From: DAOUJI01 sp034422875
GTDB taxonomy: Bacteria > Chloroflexota > Dehalococcoidia > Lucifugimonadales > JAGWBF01
Assembly: GCA_034422875.1 (NCBI GenBank)
Contig: DAOUJI010000080.1
Span: forward strand, 1-9,889
Direction: 5' to 3'
DNA length: 9,889 bases
The position numbers and the translations under genes were made by a program. Positions 7,141 through 9,889 of the stretch are shown in pieces. The notes beneath the pieces are model-generated. The model was not told where the DNA came from and did no database searches. It saw only the letters and a program-made list of their open reading frames with translations. Position 1 is the first letter of the stretch, and every line of letters begins with the position of its first letter.

Positions 7141-7833
7141 TTGACCACGTCCGCCAGCGCAGTAAAATTGGCCCCGTCCATCCTGACGGCTGACTTCTCC
7201 CGCTTGGGAGAGCAGGTGGCAGAGGTCACCGCCGCAGGCGCCGACTACATCCACGTTGACGTCATGGACGGCCACTTCGTCCCCAACATCACTATGGGGC
7301 CTATTGTGGTGGAGGGCATCCGCGCCGCCACCCACCTGCCCCTGAACGTCCATCTCCAGATAGAGAAACCGGAGGAGTTCATTTCCGATTTCGTGAAGGC
7401 GGGGTCCGACCAGATTATCGTCCACAGCGAGTCCACTTATCATCTGCACAGGCTGGTGCACCAGATAAAAGACCAGGGCGCCCAGGTGGGTGTAGCCATC
7501 AACCCCGCCACGCCTTTGTCCGCTCTGGAGGAAACACTGGTCTACGTGGACATAGCCTTAATCGGCTCTGTGAACCCTGGGTTCGGAGGGCAGAAGCTGA
7601 TTCCTGAAACCCTGGCCAAGGCAGCCCGCCTAAGGAGGTTGCTGGCGGAGCGGGGCTACACCCCGGAGATACAGATGGACGGCGGAATCAACGCGGATAC
7701 GGCTGCGGACTGTGTGCGTGCGGGAGCCACTATCCTGGTGGCGGGATCGGCCATCTTCAACGACAGGGAATCAGTCCAGGAAGCGATGGACAGGCTGCGC
7801 ACCAGCATCCAGGGAGTGGAGGCCGACTCCTAG
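7141..7833 (+). CDS. rpe: Ribulose-phosphate 3-epimerase
   Basis: Interconverts ribulose 5-phosphate and xylulose 5-phosphate in the pentose phosphate (or Calvin) pathway; a TIM-barrel metal enzyme of the cytoplasm. The 230 residues fit the family. LAPSILTADF (10-19) gives S13, and the metal/catalytic residues H38, D40 (HVDVMDGHFVPN), H71 and D180 (MDGGIN) are all present. NPGFGGQ (145-151) and VAGSAIF (200-206) form the phosphate-binding region. Two positions that are usually methionine are changed: VHLM reads VHLQ (Q73) and the residue before SVNPGFGG is G142. M42 is kept. It starts with TTG two bases after the argH stop, behind a strong AGGAGG. Its stop TAG (7831-7833) overlaps the stop of rpmB on the other strand. 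Confidence 0.95.
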   Translation: MTTSASAVKLAPSILTADFSRLGEQVAEVTAAGADYIHVDVMDGHFVPNITMGPIVVEGIRAATHLPLNVHLQIEKPEEFISDFVKAGSDQIIVHSESTYHLHRLVHQIKDQGAQVGVAINPATPLSALEETLVYVDIALIGSVNPGFGGQKLIPETLAKAARLRRLLAERGYTPEIQMDGGINADTAADCVRAGATILVAGSAIFNDRESVQEAMDRLRTSIQGVEADS

Positions 7834-8015
7834 ACCCTGGCGGGCTTGTGGAGGGTCCGCAGGCAGCGGGTGCATATCTTGACCCGCTTGTTGGTCCCGT
7901 TGATGGTCAGAGTCTGCTTGTGAACATTAGCCAGAAACCGGGTCTTGGTCCGCCGCTTGGAGTGGCTGACGTTGTTGCCGGACATCCCGGCCTTACCGCA
8001 GAGTTCGCACTTCAT
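7830..8015 (-). CDS. rpmB: 50S ribosomal protein L28 (zinc-ribbon type)
   Basis: L28 is a structural protein of the large ribosomal subunit. The 61-residue basic protein begins MKCELCGK and ends KICTRCLRTLHKPARV. Cysteines C3, C6, C48 and C51 form two CxxC pairs, the zinc-binding (C+) version of L28. The central SHSKRRTKTRFLANV stretch (17-31) is the family's conserved rRNA-contacting part. The ATG is supported by AAGGA on the - strand (complement of 8022-8026), seven... bases upstream including the end of the box. It is the only gene on the - strand here. It converges on rpe with stop codons sharing CTAG (7830-7833) and diverges from fakA. No terminator is visible after it. Codon use looks like its neighbours. 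Confidence 0.96.
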   Translation of the reverse strand: MKCELCGKAGMSGNNVSHSKRRTKTRFLANVHKQTLTINGTNKRVKICTRCLRTLHKPARV

Positions 8016-8036
8016 GATGTTTCCTTAGCTTATGTA

Positions 8037-8071
8037 CCCCTTCTCCCAGCGGGAGAGGGTTGGGGTGAGGG
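8037..8071 (+). repeat. Intergenic hairpin repeat, copy 4, with G-quadruplex pattern
   Basis: TCTCCC (8042-8047), AGC loop, GGGAGA (8051-8056), extendable by a T-G and a C-G pair, followed by GGTTGGGGTGAGGG. From 8051 to 8076 the + strand has five G-runs of three or four separated by 3, 2, 3 and 2 bases, fitting a quadruplex. Its orientation matches the other copies, so it is reversed relative to rpmB and would fall in the rpmB 5' leader as a C-rich strand if rpmB transcription starts beyond it. Confidence 0.75.
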
Positions 8072-8086
8072 CAGGGAGCCTGCCCT
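8068..8086. other. 8-bp hairpin between rpmB and fakA
   Basis: AGGGCAGG (8068-8075), loop GAG, CCTGCCCT (8079-8086), a perfect 8-bp stem. It is joined directly to repeat copy 4 on one side and to the 19-bp element at 8083-8101 on the other. It has no T-run in either direction. Confidence 0.6.
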
Positions 8087-8101
8087 GAGCCTGCCGAAGG
8101 G
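8083..8101. repeat. Dispersed-repeat-like 19-mer
   Basis: CCCTGAGCCTGCCGAAGGG strongly resembles a 19-mer family (CCCTGAGCnTGnCGAAGGG) that I recall as frequent between genes in Chloroflexota and some other GC-rich genomes. Only one copy is in this window, so repetition cannot be shown here. Confidence 0.5.
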
Positions 8102-8114
8102 TAAGGGCAGCAAA

Positions 8115-8143
8115 TTGAAAAGCAACGGGCTATAGGATACCAT
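8115..8143 (+). promoter_or_regulatory. Candidate sigma-70-type promoter for fakA
   Basis: TTGAAA (8115-8120, five of six to consensus), a 17-base spacer, then TACCAT (8138-8143, four of six). The expected start of transcription lies about 25-30 bases before the GTG. The -10 overlaps the right arm of the dyad at 8126-8149. Evidence is sequence only. Confidence 0.42.
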
Positions 8144-8149
8144 AGCCCG
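8126..8149. promoter_or_regulatory. Perfect 8-bp dyad overlapping the fakA promoter; possible operator
   Basis: CGGGCTAT (8126-8133), 8-base centre AGGATACC, ATAGCCCG (8142-8149). Placed across the spacer and -10 of the candidate promoter, it could be a repressor operator or, in RNA, a hairpin. No known binding motif is recognised. Confidence 0.5.
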
Positions 8150-8176
8150 AAAGCTGGCAGCAAGGAAAACGGGACT

Positions 8177-9847
8177 GTGGCAGACTCTTCTTCAGACCGC
8201 TCTACCCTCTCAGGACTTGACCTCAAGCAAGCTTTCATAGGCGCTGCCCGCTGCCTGGAACGGCAGCGGGACGCCATCAATGCGCTGAACGTATTTCCCG
8301 TTCCCGATGGCGACACCGGCACCAACATGCTCCTCACCATGCGCTCGGTGAACCAGGAGTCTGACCGCACGGAAGACGCCGCTGCCGACTCGGTAGCCAA
8401 GGCCATGGCCGACGGCGCTCTCTTGGGGGCCAGGGGCAATTCGGGAGTCATTCTCTCCCAGTTCTTCAACGGGCTGGCCCAGGGCCTGCGGGATAGGGAA
8501 CGGTTCGACGGCGTCGACTTGGCCCGTGCATTCAGGGCCGCGTCGGAGGCTGCCTACAAGTCAGTGAGCAAGCCGGTGGACGGCACGATGCTCAGCGTGA
8601 TTCGAGACATGTCCGAGGCAGTGGAGTCCCAATGCGATTCCAGCGCCCCGGTGGACCTCTGGGGTGTTGCTCTGGAGGCCGCCATAGAGTCCCTCTACCG
8701 GACGCCCGACCTGCTCCCTGTGTTGCGCCGGGCGGGCGTAGTGGACGCCGGAGGCCACGGCGTAGTCACGCTTATGGAAGGGGCCTGGCACACCCTTTCC
8801 GGGCGCGACGTAGACGAGGTGGACCTTACGCTGGCGGCTCCGGTCGAGGGAGTTGTTGCCTCGGTGGACGAGGAGTTCCTGGAGGCCACAGAAGAGGAGA
8901 CCTACGGCTTCTGCACCCAGTTTCTGCTTCAAGGGGAGTCGTTGGACGTGGACGCTATAAGGGAACGTATGGCCCAGATGGCCATGTCCACAGTGGTCGT
9001 GGGTGACGAGGCCACGGTGAAAGTCCACGTCCACACCGAGGAGCCGGACAAGATAGTCTCCTACGCTGAGACCCTGGGGTCTGTGTCCCAGCTTTCAATG
9101 GACAACATGGACGCGCAGCACACCGACTTCCTGGCCATGCACCGGTCCGGTGTTGCTGGACCCGTCGAGGGCACGGCCGTGGTGGCCGTGGCGTTGGGGC
9201 AGGGGTTTTCCGATGTCCTTAGAGAACTGGGCTGCGCCAAAGTGGTGGCTGGAGGCCAGACCATGAACCCCAGCGCACGGGAATTGTTGGAAGCGGCCTG
9301 CAACGTCGGCGCCAAAGACGTGATATTGCTGCCCAACAACAAGAATATCATCCCCGTCGCCAGACAAGCTGCGGCCTTGGCCGAGGAGGACCCGGAGACC
9401 TACAAGGGCGTCCGACTATCGGTGGTCGAGAGCAGGTCCGTGCCTCAAGGCGTGGCTGCAATGATTTCCTACAACCCGGGAAACGGACCCGACGAAAATG
9501 TAGAGGCCATGGACGACGGGGCTCAGTCGGTGCGCACCATAGAGGTGACCACCGCCGTAAGGGACGTCGCCCTCGATGCGATCAACGTTTCTGAAGGCCA
9601 GTGCATTGGGCTGCTGGACGGGGAGCTAGTGTTCGCGGGGGATGACCTTGTGGCGACGCTGATCGACTTGGTCGGAAAATGCGACCCCGAAGATGGTTCT
9701 CTGTTGACTCTGTACTGGGGCGAGGGAGTGGAAGCGGAGGATGCGGATGCCACAACCCAGCTAATCGGCGACGCCTATCCTGATTTGGAGTTGGAGCTGG
9801 TGTGGGGCGGGCAGCCCCATTACCCTTACGTCGCGTCTTTGGAGTGA
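8177..9847 (+). CDS. fakA: DAK2 domain fatty acid kinase, FakA/YloV type
   Basis: The ATP-binding subunit of the bacterial fatty acid kinase: with a DegV-type FakB carrying the acyl chain it makes acyl phosphate for phospholipid synthesis. The 556 residues are the full family length. The N-terminal DhaL-like kinase domain (about 12-210) has NVFPVPDGDTGTNM (38-51, with Mg-binding aspartates D44 and D46), GARGNSG (84-90) and DAGGHG (190-195). The middle domain has C246, H284 and H286 (HVHTEEP), matching from memory the zinc ligands reported for S. aureus FakA. The C-terminal DegV-like domain has GGQTMNPS (359-366), LLPNNKNI (384-391), VPQGVAA (422-428) and GGQPHYPY (544-551). It starts at GTG with AAGGA (8162-8166) ten bases upstream. 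It is divergent from rpmB; the usual yloU/asp23 partner gene is absent. A dihydroxyacetone kinase role is unlikely given the three-domain layout. Confidence 0.93.
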   Translation: MADSSSDRSTLSGLDLKQAFIGAARCLERQRDAINALNVFPVPDGDTGTNMLLTMRSVNQESDRTEDAAADSVAKAMADGALLGARGNSGVILSQFFNGLAQGLRDRERFDGVDLARAFRAASEAAYKSVSKPVDGTMLSVIRDMSEAVESQCDSSAPVDLWGVALEAAIESLYRTPDLLPVLRRAGVVDAGGHGVVTLMEGAWHTLSGRDVDEVDLTLAAPVEGVVASVDEEFLEATEEETYGFCTQFLLQGESLDVDAIRERMAQMAMSTVVVGDEATVKVHVHTEEPDKIVSYAETLGSVSQLSMDNMDAQHTDFLAMHRSGVAGPVEGTAVVAVALGQGFSDVLRELGCAKVVAGGQTMNPSARELLEAACNVGAKDVILLPNNKNIIPVARQAAALAEEDPETYKGVRLSVVESRSVPQGVAAMISYNPGNGPDENVEAMDDGAQSVRTIEVTTAVRDVALDAINVSEGQCIGLLDGELVFAGDDLVATLIDLVGKCDPEDGSLLTLYWGEGVEAEDADATTQLIGDAYPDLELELVWGGQPHYPYVASLE

Positions 9848-9863
9848 CGGCTGGAGTGTTGGG

Positions 9864-9889
9864 GTGGCGGTGGATAGCGTAACGAATTG
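9864..9889 (+). CDS. Possible start of a DegV/FakB-type gene (cut by window end)
   Basis: GTG at 9864 begins MAVDSVTN before the window ends; GGAG at 9853-9856 lies seven bases upstream. DegV/FakB proteins often open with V(T)DSxxxLP, so DSVTN is compatible, and FakB is the partner of FakA, whose gene ends 16 bases earlier. Eight residues are too few to prove it; a chance open frame or a different gene is possible. Confidence 0.33.

Noticed and set aside
7848..8135. Open frame on the + strand (95 codons) over rpmB
   Set aside because: It is antisense to a clear L28 gene and its end runs through repeat sequence, giving a repeat-derived LLPAGEGWGEG-like tail typical of spurious calls.
1..9889. 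Defence system, prophage, transposon, CRISPR array or RNA gene
   Set aside because: Every long frame with credible protein sense is a housekeeping gene; no transposase, integrase, spaced repeat array, tRNA cloverleaf or rRNA sequence was seen.

Overview
This window looks like ordinary bacterial chromosome, GC-rich (roughly 60% by eye), and tightly packed with housekeeping genes nearly all on the + strand. The combination suggests a Chloroflexota genome, probably Dehalococcoidia or SAR202-like. The clues are a UPF0182 membrane protein inside an arginine cluster, an argininosuccinate lyase with a GRL-type N-terminus in place of WGGRF, a four-cysteine L28, frequent TTG/GTG starts, and small GC-rich palindromic repeats between genes. 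This assignment is inference from gene content and protein style; no phylogeny was possible.

Layout. Positions 1-138 hold what I read as the last ~45 codons of argB (acetylglutamate kinase), interrupted by an in-frame TAG at 16-18. Next come a UPF0182 seven-helix membrane protein (177-3002, TTG start), argD (3099-4304), argG (4385-5611), argH (about 5735-7138) and rpe (7141-7833). rpmB lies on the - strand (7830-8015) and meets rpe tail to tail, the two genes sharing one CTAG as both stop codons. A 161-base divergent region follows, then a fatty-acid kinase FakA/YloV-type gene (8177-9847). The last 26 bases may open a DegV/FakB-type gene.

How the genes work together. ArgB and ArgD act in the ornithine half of arginine synthesis; ArgG and ArgH carry out the last two steps from citrulline to arginine. 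Their shared strand and short gaps suggest one transcript running from argB through rpe. Rpe (pentose phosphate/Calvin-type epimerase) is probably carried along by translational coupling to argH. The UPF0182 protein has no known function, and its place between argB and argD is the most notable gene-order feature. FakA, if followed by a DegV-type FakB, would phosphorylate exogenous fatty acids for lipid synthesis; rpmB beside fakA echoes the rpmB-yloU-yloV neighbourhood of Firmicutes, without yloU.

Non-coding structure. Four related hairpin repeats of about 35 bp, all in the same orientation, occupy four of the intergenic gaps. Their stems change with compensating bases and their 3' halves are G-rich, two of them matching the quadruplex pattern. 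The rpmB/fakA divergent region additionally holds an 8-bp hairpin, a 19-bp repeat-like element, and a perfect 8-bp dyad overlapping a plausible promoter. I found no mobile element, CRISPR array, tRNA or rRNA, and no clearly novel multi-gene system.
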